From contig NC_063150.1 of assembly GCF_020921035.1 (NCBI RefSeq), forward strand, positions 32,597,826-32,661,825: a stretch of DNA of 64,000 nt, written 5' to 3'. The position numbers and the translations under genes were made by a program. Under the pieces are notes generated by a model. The model did no database searches, was not told the DNA's origin, and saw only the letters and a list, made by a program, of their open reading frames with translations. How positions within the stretch are numbered: the stretch's first letter is position 1; every line of letters starts with the position of its first letter. Below are positions 22,642-32,879 of this stretch, piece after piece. This DNA is from Rhodamnia argentea (taxonomy: Eukaryota > Streptophyta > Magnoliopsida > Myrtales > Myrtaceae).

Positions 22642-23209
22642 GAAAAAGTGATCATTTTAGTGCCAAGTATGATTTGGTCTATCGGAATTCTAACGTGGCT
22701 TTATTTTATTAATATTTGAAGCTGAGGTGGCTTTGGTGAGGTCCAGTAAACAATTAAAAAAGGTAAAAATTAAAAATAAAATATTAAAAATAAAAATACT
22801 AACTTAATTAGTTACAAAAATAAATAAAACTAAAATTTTGGAAAAAAATAAAAAAAAATATAAATTTGATTTAAAATAAACTGAAAATTTGGTTACAAAA
22901 TTAACAAAATAAAGTAAAAACTAAAAAAAAAAACATTTTAGAACAGGCGGCGAGGGCTTGCACAGCACTCACTGCGTGGTAAACCAAAAACTTCTTTTTA
23001 AAAAAATAAATTAATTTTAAGGCTTTTTTATTAAAAAATAATTATTAATGACATGTGGCAATTTTGGCCGAAAATTCTCTTTGGAGACACCAAAGTGATC
23101 ATTTTATCTCCGACTTGGTACTAAAGTGTTCTGATTAAAACTTTTGAAACTTTTAACATTAAAGTAATCTCCGTAGACAACTTTTTGCACTAAAAGTATC
23201 CTTTTTCCC
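22642..23209. mobile_element. TIR element in duplication unit 1
   Basis: The ends GAAAAAGTGATCATTTTAGT and (inverse of) CACTAAAAGTATCCTTTTTC pair. The centre is A-rich with a GGCGGCGAGGGC block. It is absent from the matching position of unit 2 (near 25481), so it inserted after the duplication or was lost there. Confidence 0.6.
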
Positions 23210-23551
23210 ATATAATCTGGTGAGAAAATAAAGAGAGCATGTGACATCATATTTTATTTTCAGATTTAAGTTCATCTGATATGTGAAGTAGACAATGAAA
23301 ATTAAAATAACACGCACGTCATGATGCATAGGTGTTTTTAACACGTAAAAAGAGAAAAATTAAAAGAGAAAATCTCTTGGGATAGGTTATCTCTCTGGCG
23401 AATTAATAATTAACAATGAACCACACACAACAAAAAAACAACAAGCACAGGTAAGATTCTTCTGAGTTTTTTTTTTTTTTTTTTGGTCAAAGTAACATTT
23501 TATTCATATCTAAAAAAAAAAAACAAAGCGAAGCATGGCAATTAAAAAAAG

Positions 23552-24066
23552 GGTTAATACCACGAAAAATCCCAAATTGATATACTTATGATAAATTTAC
23601 CCCAAAATATTTTTTTGATCATAAAAAATCTTAAACCGGTACAGCTTTGACAAATTTACCCCAAATTAGTATACTTGTGATAAATCTACCATTCGTTAGT
23701 TTTTGCTAATTTTATCGTCAAATTGTTGCGTTGGATGACATGTGGCAATTGTCGGATGCACACGTTTGGGGTTTTACCTACTATTGTATCAATTTGGGAT
23801 TTTTTTTGTGGCATTAATCCAATTTAACGGAAATTAACGAATGATAAATTTGTCATATGTCTATCGGTTTGGATTTTTTAGCGGTCAAAATAATTAGTTT
23901 GGGGTAAATTTATCATAGATATACCAGATTGGATTTTTTAGGGCAAAAAAGGGGGGTAAATTTATAGCAAGTGTACCAATTTAGGTTGTTTTGTGGTCAA
24001 AAAATTAGTTTGATGTAAATTTGTCAAAGGCGTACCAGTTTGAGATTTTTCGGAGTATTAATCCTA
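23552..24066. mobile_element. MITE-like TIR element, ~515 bp, in duplication unit 1
   Basis: The left end GGTTAATACCACGAAAAATC, CCAAATTGATATACTTA matches the inverse of the right end TACCAGTTTGAGATTTTTCG, GAGTATTAATCC. The inside has repeated GGGGTAAATTTATCA-type motifs in both orientations. It is absent from unit 2. Confidence 0.75.
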
Positions 24067-24261
24067 AAAAAAATTACTACAAAAAAAACTGCTACAATTT
24101 CGAAATAAAATAAGCTTCATATATCAAGATGAATCATTAGAAAAAAGATAAGGGCCACATACTCAATATGACCAAAATTGGTGGCCGTCTGAATCCATTT
24201 TCATTAACGAGCACACGCAAATATCTTCATCTATAGCTACGGATTTGCCTTTCGGCGGTGC

Positions 24262-25860
24262 AGGCCATTGCGACCAATAGAGGATGAAGAAAAAAACTAT
24301 AAGAAACATAAAAACATATATGAAATTCTGGAAAAAAAAATTGTAAAATATTGTCTACAGCACCTACCTTAAGTGGGGATAGTTGGCATCCATCTTAGCA
24401 ATGATTAGCCAAAATTGACCGGAATTATTACACCGACAAATCGTCAAAAGGTTTAGCACTAAATTCGCTAAATTGAAATATTTAAGACTGAATTAGCATT
24501 GGAACAATAGGTTTATATGTATTTTTGGTAATTTGGTGGGTCGATCGGATCTCCGTGGCAACGGTTTTGCCCGTTATGCCATGTCGGTTGTGCGATCGAC
24601 AGAGAAAATAATTTCTTATTGATTTAACGAGAGAATCGTAAAAAGGGTCATTCTTTTAGGGTTTTCCTTCTATTGACTGTTATAAAACTATAACTATCTC
24701 ACTTTCATCGCTTAACTAGCGTTACACCCGTGGTGCGTTTTGGATTTTCATATAAGTTTGAAATAACGAGAGTCACATTGCGATCTTAGTTTTATAAGTA
24801 AAAGAAGGTCGAGACGAGAAATTTAAATTTGACGCAATGTGATATAATATTAAATTAAAGATAAAAGACTTGAAACGTTGAAATATAAGTAGTCTTAAAA
24901 TATATCACATATCGGGGGTGGCTGGCCAACTGCCAGTGATGGGAAAAGAAAAAAAGGACAAAAAAAGTAAATGACAAAAATGTTATTGGTCATGCACATT
25001 TTTAAAACAATTAGGGCACTTCAGGCTCATATTTGAAACAAGCTTCACTTCAAACTATTGTTTAAGAAAATGAGGGCATTTCGAGCCCTTATTTGAAATT
25101 TTATTAATTTTTAAAGTTTTTTCTTTTGTCAGATATTTTCTAAAGTTGAGTATCGAAAATGATTGCTAATTCAAATTCCATCAAAACGTGCTTATAAGAC
25201 TAGCATGTTCGCATGCGTGCCTGTTGTGCTCGACTGTTGTTGCGCAACTTAACAGACCCACTAGGAAACTTACCTGGTAAAAAAAAGTTTTTTTTTTTTT
25301 TTTGGTGTACTGTATAATTTGTATGTATATAATCTGGTGAGAAAATAAAGAGAGTGTGTGACATCATAATTTATTTTTCAGAGTTAAGTTCATCTGATAT
25401 GTGAAGCAAACAATGCAAATTAAAATAACACGCACGTCATAATGTACAGGTGTTCCATGATCAAGTTTTTAGCACGTAAAAAGAGAAAAATTAAAAGAGC
25501 AAATCTCTTGGGATAAGTTATCTCTCTTGCGAGTTAATAATTAACAATGAAACACACACAACGAATAAACAACAGGCACAGGTAAGATTCTTTTGAGTTT
25601 TTTTTGGGTCAAATAACATTTCCTTCATATTTGAAAAAAAAAAAAAGCAAAACATGGGAGTAAAAAAATTTAGTACAAAAAAACTGCTGCAATTTCAAAA
25701 TAAAATAAGCTCTAGATATCAAGATGAATCATCAGAGAAAAGATAAGGGCCACACGCTCAATATGACCAAAATTGGCGATCGTTCGAATCTATCTTTAGT
25801 AATGAGTACACATGGAGATCTTCATTTCTTGTTACAGATTTGCCTATCGGCGGTGCATGC
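24262..25860 (+). repeat. Tandem duplication, unit 2
   Basis: The junction at 24255-24265 (GGTGCAGGCCATTGCGACC) joins the unit end (...CGGCGGTGCA) to the mid-element start. The unit ends at GGCGGTGCATGCC near 25860. TGCAGGCC/TGCATGCC microhomology is seen at the breakpoints. It lacks the two TIR insertions of unit 1. Confidence 0.8.
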
Positions 25861-26501
25861 CTCAATTCTGCACCCCCAACACCATCGCCATGTAAAATAA
25901 AATGATTGAAGGAGCACATATGTGATATTGATAGTGAACAAAGTTCCTCCGATCTCCTTTGAATTAGACTTGTACGCTAACGAAATCAGAGGAAAGCAAA
26001 ACTCCGAAAACATACAATAAAAAACTCTTTGAAACGGAAAAATAAGCTTCCAGAACTGTACTATATCAAAAGAAAAATGCTCCACAAACGGGAGAAAAGC
26101 AAGAAAAAGGGGCAAAAAATTAGTTAACGAAGAGGGGAGGAGAGGGAGGGATCTATAGCTCAAACTCTCCCCTCCAGAGAGATAGAAGAAGGGAGTTGTG
26201 TGGAGATGAGACGGAGAGAAAGGAGGCTGGAGGCACGGTTTTGATGAGACTAGATTCTTCTTATTTGGAAAGTAGCACCCTTGCACAAGTGTAGAAGTTT
26301 AAAGTAATAATGTGTGTCCAGAGAGACGCAAATATTTGAAAATACAAATTAGTTCATAAAAGAAATTTAAACAATGGAAGACGAGAATAATTCATATTTA
26401 ACTATGGAGTGGATTCAAGTGAAACCAAATGTTGGAAAAAAAAAAAAAAAAAAGCAACATGAGAGTTTAGTATGGTGCCTCAAAGGCAAAAAATTGTGAC
26501 A
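25861..26501. other. Intergenic
   Basis: AT-rich. A minus-strand 154-aa frame (25822-26286) shows no domain and overlaps the duplication end; I do not call it a gene. Confidence 0.5.
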
Positions 26502-27310
26502 GAAAAAATTATCAAAAAAGTGATAAATCTATTGAACTTTGTCAATTTAGTTCAAAACCTTTTAATTTTGCAAATTTAGTTCTAAACCTTTTAATTTTAC
26601 AAATTCAGTACTAAATCTTTTGTATTTGTACCAATTCAGTCCATTCAACCAATTTTAGTTGGTCGGCACCGACTTGGCGCTTTCGGGGCAATTTTTAATA
26701 TTTTAAATATGTTTTTCAATTATTTTGTCTTTTTTTTCTCTTTTGTTTCTTTTTTTTTTTTTTTTGGCTCTCCTTCTTCCTCAAGCCATGGTTGGAGGAG
26801 AGGGCTGGCAAGGTACGGGCGCCGCCGTCGGTGTCGTTGGTTGAGGCTTGGCCTCGTTAGATTTGGGCAAGGCCGAGCTCGCCGAGGGACAAGAACAACG
26901 ACGCCATGGCTAGGCGAGCTCGTTCTGGCCCGGATCCGGTGATGGTGAGGCTCGGCCTCACCCAACGGTGGCGGCACTAGTGGCCCATCGGCCCTCTGCT
27001 CTAGCCATGGTGTAAGGAGGAAGGAGAAACACAAAAAAAAGGAAAAATAAAGAAAAGAGAAAAAGAGGAAACAAACAAAGATTTTTAAAAAATATATTAA
27101 ACAATTATTAAAAATTGCTCTAGCAAAGCCATATTAGCATTGGCTGCCAAAGTTGGTTAGATTGACTGAATTGGAACAAATGCAAAAGGTTTAAAACTGA
27201 ATTGACATAAATGTAAAAAGTTTATGACTGAATTGACAAAATTAAAAAAGTTTAAAATTAAATTGGCAAAAGTACAATAGATTTATGACTTTTTTTGACA
27301 ATTTTCCCCA
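26502..27310. mobile_element. Family A element, complete, ~0.8 kb
   Basis: The left arm has three successive 'CTAAACCTTTTAATTTT' blocks and TTCAGTCCATTCAACCAATT. The right arm mirrors it (GACTGAATTGGAACAAATGC ... AGATTTATGACTTTTTTTGA, CAATTTTCCCC). The centre is GC-rich (26770-27000), coding-like on both strands but without a domain. Confidence 0.75.
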
Positions 27311-28983
27311 TTGCAACATGCCTTATTATTTGCACTCTATGATAGGAAATGCTAACCCTATATCATGCGCTTAAATCGCACATACATGTCATGTTGCAAT
27401 CAATTAACCGCGAAATCACACTTACATAGAAAGATGTCAATGTCGAGGAAAGCTAAATATCATATTTCATGGAGTATATTGTATCCAAAACGGCGGTTCG
27501 TTTCTTGTCTGGCTTGAATTTGGAAGGTCAGGTTTTCCCTTTGTTTTCTAGCATCTCGAGTTTCATTATGTCTGAGCTTGGTCTCACAACTTGATAGCAC
27601 ATTCGAGCTTTGAGTCACCCAAATGTCACCTTGTCCTGTACGTCCTCGACGCAAGATGTTCATCTCGATGTAGCAAAACCGATTTAAAAAGCACTGACAA
27701 AAATCGATACATTCTCCCAAGAAACGTAGTAATTAAAATCGAGATTGAAAGATTTGATGGGACCATAGCCAACTACTTGAAAATCTTAAGCTGATAGAAG
27801 AGGTATGGTTTAATAGTTATATATTTCAACACTCCTCCTCATGCTTAGTATGGTCTTTTGCCTAATACTAAGCGTTGACATATTCATTTGGGGAGGCAAA
27901 TAGGGGCCTGGAAAGGTTTGAAGACATGATTTAATATTTATATATTTCAACACTCCCTCTCATACTTAGTCCGGTCTTTTGCCTAGTACTAAGTGTGGAC
28001 ATATTCATTTGGGGAGGCAAATAAGGGTCTGGAAATGTTTGAACTCGGAACCTCCCGCTCCGATACCATGAAATGTTTGATAGGACCACAACCAACTGCT
28101 TTAAAAGCTTAAGCGGATAGAAAAAGCGTGGTTTAATGTTTATATATTCAAACAGAGACGGACTCGAATCGAGCGAGCCGAATCGAATTCGGAAGTATCA
28201 TAACCTACACATATGAGTACTCTAACAACATAATGTCCTGCTTTCTAACTTACATATTTTATTACGAGATCATGGTGAGTCTGTCAAAATGAGTCATAAA
28301 CTCATTTCTTAACCCATATATGATGAGTTGAGTTATTATACGGGTCAGCTATAAACATAATAATAAATAGATAATACATGGATCGTAAATGGGTTTATAA
28401 TTTCCTTAAACACAACCCACCTCGATGGATTTCTTTTTATTCTCTCTTGCCCTCATTCGATCTCGTGCCTACTCACCTCGCACTCTCACCTTAGTTTGGG
28501 TCAGAGTTTTTTTTTTTAAGCTGCATTAAATATGAAAATATTTTTGAAATAATGGTCAAATTGGGTATGAATTGGATATGAGTCGGATCGGATATGAATC
28601 ACCAGATTTATATTATAATAAACGAGTCTATTTGAGTAAGACTATTTAATATCTAACCCGATTCATCCGTTTGACAGATCTAGAACCTGGCTATTCTGTG
28701 TATGCAATGTTCAAAGGTTGAATCGGTACACGGAGATGAGAGTTCCACGTCACAAGCGAAGGCAGTGGCGCTCGTTCACGTATTAAAAAAAATATGCCAT
28801 TCTAAGTTGGAGATAGAAGGTGGCCAATGGTAGGCAGAATGAGGAAACGTACATATGATCATATTCTACACCCAGTGATGGCGATCCGATTGCATGAAGT
28901 CAATGGAAACGACGTGCATGGCTAGGTTATTATAACAGGTCTTCCTTGACGACATGTGTTCACACGGAGAAGTCACCCAATTT
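27311..28983. other. Intergenic
   Basis: This contains the 120-bp tandem duplication at 27810-28055. A minus-strand 86-aa frame (27460-27720) is unrecognised. No gene is supported. Confidence 0.5.
27810..28055 (+). repeat. 120-bp tandem duplication
   Basis: Two copies offset by 120 bases share TATATATTTCAACACTCC, GGTCTTTTGCCTA, TACTAAG and CATATTCATTTGGGGAGGCA. A third partial copy of the preceding flank follows ('GATAGGACCACAACCAACTG'). Confidence 0.8.
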
Positions 28984-29505
28984 TGGGAAAAATTACCAAA
29001 TCTGTCTTATCGTGCCACTTCAATTTTAATTTTTTTCTTTACCAATTCAATCTCAAATCTTTTTTTGGATTCAAAAAAAATATCCCAAACCTTTTGTATT
29101 TATATCAATTCGGTTCATCGGGTCAATTTTGATCTATTGGCATTGACGTGGGCTTTTTTTAAAAAATGCTTTAATTATTTTTTGAATTTTTTTTTCTTTT
29201 CTTTTCTTTAGTTTTTTTCCCTTCCACTTGAGGGCTGGGACACCTCTGCCAGATCTGGCCGTCATAGGCCCTAAGTCTAGGGAAAAAAGAAAAACTAAAT
29301 AAAACTAAAGAAAAAGAGAAAAATTATAAAAGCAATTCAAAATATTATAAAACTATTATTAAAAAAAAGTCCATTTCAGTACAAGCAGTGCCAAGTCAGC
29401 GCCGACCGAGCAAAATTGATCTAATGAAGTGAATTGACGAAGAAAAATATTTATGATTGAATTGACACAATTACGTTAAATTTAGGACCTTTTGATATTT
29501 CTCTT
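28984..29505. mobile_element. Family A element
   Basis: The left end GGGAAAAATTACCAAATCTG and right end TTAAATTTAGGACCTTTTGA, TATTTCTCTTCCCCC are inverted. The arms contain CAATTCGGTTCATCGGGTCA and its counterpart near 29405. Confidence 0.65.
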
Positions 29506-29958
29506 CCCCCCAATCCTCCCTATTTTGGATCATTGCTAATCCACTCATTGGATCAAATAATAGGAGAGACGACCATTTCTCTGTTTGGAGAATCACAAAC
29601 CCCAACCGATACGCGCATGGATTGCTTGACCCGATCCAACTCGAGAGCTCGGAGCCTTTGCTGATTCTAGGGTTTAGGGAAATCGGACAGTTCAAAGGCA
29701 TGGACCTTTCCCTTTGTCTGAAACTTGAGGCTTGCGTCTTTTCTTCCACTCGTTGAAATGCTTTTGCACGCTATAGGAAGTAATGGACTCTACGCTCTTG
29801 GGAAAAGGAGTGAGAGTGATGTGCGCCTTGGCCTCCAAGTTAAAGAAGTTTAAGATTAGGAGATGGCAAGTGCTATGCCTTATTTGATCGGTTTACATCG
29901 TTGCGTACGATAAACCTTATGTTTCTCCCCACCTTTAAGATGAACATTTACCAAATTT
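29506..29958. other. Intergenic
   Basis: A minus-strand frame near 29471-29749 has no recognisable domain. Nothing else seen. Confidence 0.45.
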
Positions 29959-30319
29959 GGAGAAAATTACAGAATCGGTCCCGAACTTATTATACGGATG
30001 TCAATTTAGTCGTGAGCTTTTTCAATGTTGTCAATGTAGTCCTAAATCAATTGCGCGAAGTTTCGATGTAATCATTCCGGCCAACCGCTGTGAAAAATAT
30101 CTGACGTGGCATCCAATCATCATCGGCCGTCCTATTTGACATGCCGACGTGGACACCTAGTGGATTGCCGTGTCAACGATTTCCAATGGCAATTAGTTAA
30201 AAAGATTACATTGGAATTTTCTGCAAACGATTTATGACTATATCGAAAAACATTGAAAAAGCTTAAAACCGAATTAACATCCATACAATAAGTTCGGGAC
30301 TGATTTTGTAATTTTCTCC
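29959..30319. mobile_element. Family A element, compact and well preserved (361 bp)
   Basis: The left end GGAGAAAATTACAGAATCGG, TCCCGAACTTATTATACGGA, TGTCAATTTAGTC is nearly perfectly inverted at the right end (AACATCCATACAATAAGTTC, GGGACTGATTTTGTAATTTT, CTCC). The element is flanked by AAATT on both sides (CAAATTT|GGAG and CTCC|AAATTGG). It has no coding capacity. Confidence 0.85.
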
Positions 30320-31682
30320 AAATTGGGAGGTGTTCATCTTAAAGTTAGGGAGACACGGAAATAAAGAAAGACTGATTGTAAATAATCACTAACCACCTTG
30401 ATCATCATCACTACACGTATTGAATTTAAGCCTATGAAACGGCAACCCAAGATCAACATAGCTACAATCTAAAAATAAATTAATTGCTTAAAGAAATTTG
30501 CGCACCTGATTTGGAATCTATCGTACTCAATGCGGAATAACCACGATCCAAAGCTCAAGAACTTCTTGTCTATTACTCTATGTATCCCTAGCTTAATGAG
30601 ATAGCCTCTTAATTACGCTTATCCGTATGTGCTCCGAGGTTGTTTATGAGTTTGTTAAGGCTAGAAGAAGGACTTGAGAGCTCCTTGTAGAGTTTCCAGC
30701 CGGACCCTCTCATCACTAACAGGCTCAACTCGGCTCACATATGGCAGGCCCACATTAGACTGGTTAAGAATTTTTATGTCTTATCTTATTAGACTAACTC
30801 GTAAAACAATAAATTACAATCTCAATTAATGTAAGCCCACGTTAGGAAAACTTTTGCATTGAATACTCCGTACCACGAGAGCTCGAGACTAACACGGTTA
30901 CATTTGAATACTGCATATCACTATGCAACTACAATGACATCAAACAATAACATTTGATAAGGTTTTGGATCCAATGATTTTCTGTAAAACTGAATGGATT
31001 AAGTCGTTCCAAAGTAGAATTGGCTATCAACTTGTTTATCAGTACTTGCTTTGACAACTCACAAAATCACGATTAAGACGAGACTACCCCACTAATTATC
31101 AAGTAACTCTTTTTTTTTTAATCATCCCGAACCATGCCATATTGTCTTTTTGTAGCCAAAGCGACAATTCGTACAATTCGGGCTTGGATTTCAGTGGGCT
31201 CGCCTGTACCGTCTCCCTTATTTTTTTTCATCTTCTTCCGATCGGCAGAGCCTGCGCGTTGACATGTCAGCTCTCGTAGTCAACTTCGCAAAAAACCCAT
31301 TTTGGGGAAAATAGAGAAAGATTGGTGCGTTCCTTTCTTCAGATCAAGTGGTCTGCAGAGGCTGCGGCCATCACAGGCCTGTGACTCTGGGTGTGGGTCG
31401 CTCACTCCGACCATTGATGCCCCATCGGGCCATCGCTTGAAAGCGAAGTGATGGCGAGACTCCGTCGTCATCATCGTCGTCATCATCACCATCGTCTCTC
31501 TCTCTTGTGGACGACCTAGAAAACTTGAGCGACCAATTGCAATAATGGTTGAGTTTTATATAAATTTTGCGAAATCTTTTGCTTTTTCTTTTTTAGTGAA
31601 AAAGAAGAAGCCTTCTTTGTTTGATGGGTCTCTCCCGTTGTTTTGTTTATACATAGGTGAATAAGACCAATTTCGCTTTTCG
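30320..31682. other. Intergenic, PUB5 upstream region
   Basis: AT-rich with no gene. The last few hundred bases, with pyrimidine-rich tracts, probably hold the PUB5 promoter. No clear TATA box could be assigned. Confidence 0.5.
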
Positions 31683-31708
31683 CTCTCTCTCTCTCTCTCT
31701 CTCTCTCT
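31683..31708. repeat. CT microsatellite, 13 units
   Basis: (CT)13 lies in the probable PUB5 promoter or leader, a common position for CT tracts in plant 5' UTRs. Confidence 0.9.
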
Positions 31709-32056
31709 GCAAAAACTCGGTTGTCCTAAAGAGCTCGGGCTGCTGCTTATCTTTTGTATACGTACAACTTCGCGCAGAGAATTATGTTCCCTTGGGGATA
31801 AAGATAGCTCGGAAAAAGAAGGAAAAGTTCGTGCTGTTTAAGAGTCAAGTTGATGGGTGTATCTGTGCTCTTTTGTTGTGGTTCTTGAGGGGATTTCTTT
31901 GCCCCCTCCCTTGCTCTTGTTTTTTCAAGATTCTGTGCATTTCTGGGTGTTTTCTGCTCATCTCCAGCCGAACATCTCTGAGGTTTTGATTCATCACTGA
32001 AGAACTGGAAACAGTTGCGGCTGTTTCATGGGCTAGAAGATTTGTGTGCTCTGATT

Positions 32057-32137
32057 ATGGGTTGTTTAAGAGGTTTCTCTTGTGCTGTTGTTGGCTGTTC
32101 GACTTTCCCTTTTCTGTTGAGACCAAGAGAAAGATAG
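32057..32137 (+). other. Candidate upstream ORF (26 codons) in PUB5 leader
   Basis: If the leader begins near 31.5-31.7 kb, ATG 32057 opens a 26-codon frame (MGCLRGFSCAVVG...) ending at TAG 32135-32137. A two-codon ATG-GGC-TAG frame lies at about 32028. Both would precede the main start. Their presence in the mature mRNA is not shown. Confidence 0.3.
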
Positions 32138-32398
32138 TTTGAGAGGTTTTGAATTCTATTGGGAAGTTGTTTTTAAATTTTTCCTTCAAGGGAGGTGGAG
32201 CTGTATCTCGTTTGGTCTGCCTAATTTGTGCGTCCAGCGGTTGAGAATTTTGAGTAAAAAAGTGGTTGCTGGGTTTAGTGGTGCTTCAATAGTTTTGCTG
32301 ATATTTGTTTGGAAAAGCAGCAGAGGGAATTTGAGGTGGTTCAATTGCTTGAGCAGGGACCCAGTTTTCTGGGTCGCTTCCATTGCTTTACTCACCTG

Positions 32399-32856
32399 GT
32401 GAGTTCTGCTCTGATTTCAACTTGTTTTTGGGTTCTCCAATATTTTCTGGTGTTCTCTGATCAAATTCATCGTTACCTTAGTGCATCTTATTGTGGGATT
32501 GTAGCTTCTATTGGAACTGATCAGTATGTTGCTTACAAGATCAAACTGGAATTTCTTATCACGCGGTCAATTGATTTTGAGGACTTACTATTGTTCATTT
32601 TCAAATGGGTTATCCATTCTGGAAATTAGTTTGCTTTTGGTTCTGGGTATATTTATGATTGTTCCTCATGCTGTTTGTAGGAGGCAGAGTAGCTACCATC
32701 TCATTTTCTTGAGGAGAAATCTAAGTATATGTTGTTTACTTTTCCTATGACTATCAGTTTAAGGAGACTTTCTTGTTGCTGTAGTTGAACTTTGTGAACT
32801 TAATTTAGTGCAAGAACTGATAGTATTTGGTTCTTTTTGTGCCTCTGAAACGGCAG
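32399..32856 (+). other. Probable 5'-UTR intron of PUB5
   Basis: The donor CCTG|GTGAGTTCTG at 32398/32399 and acceptor CGGCAG|ATTCAGG at 32856/32857 fit the plant consensus and bracket an AT-rich stretch. The acceptor lies 23 bases before the PUB5 ATG. Transcript support is needed. Confidence 0.5.
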
Positions 32857-32879
32857 ATTCAGGACGGACTTTGTGCCGG

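Larger units (their letters stand above)
21373..24261 (+). repeat. Tandem duplication, unit 1 (with two later insertions)
   Basis: Unit 1 begins in the middle of the family A element at TGCAGGCCATAGCGACC and matches unit 2 collinearly. Shared marks are GCAACGGTTTTGCCCG, GAGAATCGTAAAAA, GTGGTGCGTTTTGGATTTTC, GTGCTTATAAGACTAGCATG and TATAATCTGGTGAGAAAA. Unit 1 is longer because it carries TIR elements at 22642-23209 and 23552-24066, plus a second copy of a ~165-bp block (22471-22640 and 23211-23370). No gene is recognised. Confidence 0.8.

Noticed and set aside
25822-26286. 154-aa minus-strand frame
   Set aside because: Low-complexity Pro/Leu/Phe composition, overlaps the end of a duplicated repeat unit, no domain.
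26709-27034. GC-rich frames on both strands with coding-like composition
   Set aside because: They are the GC-rich core of a family A element; similar cores in other copies are not open in the same frame.
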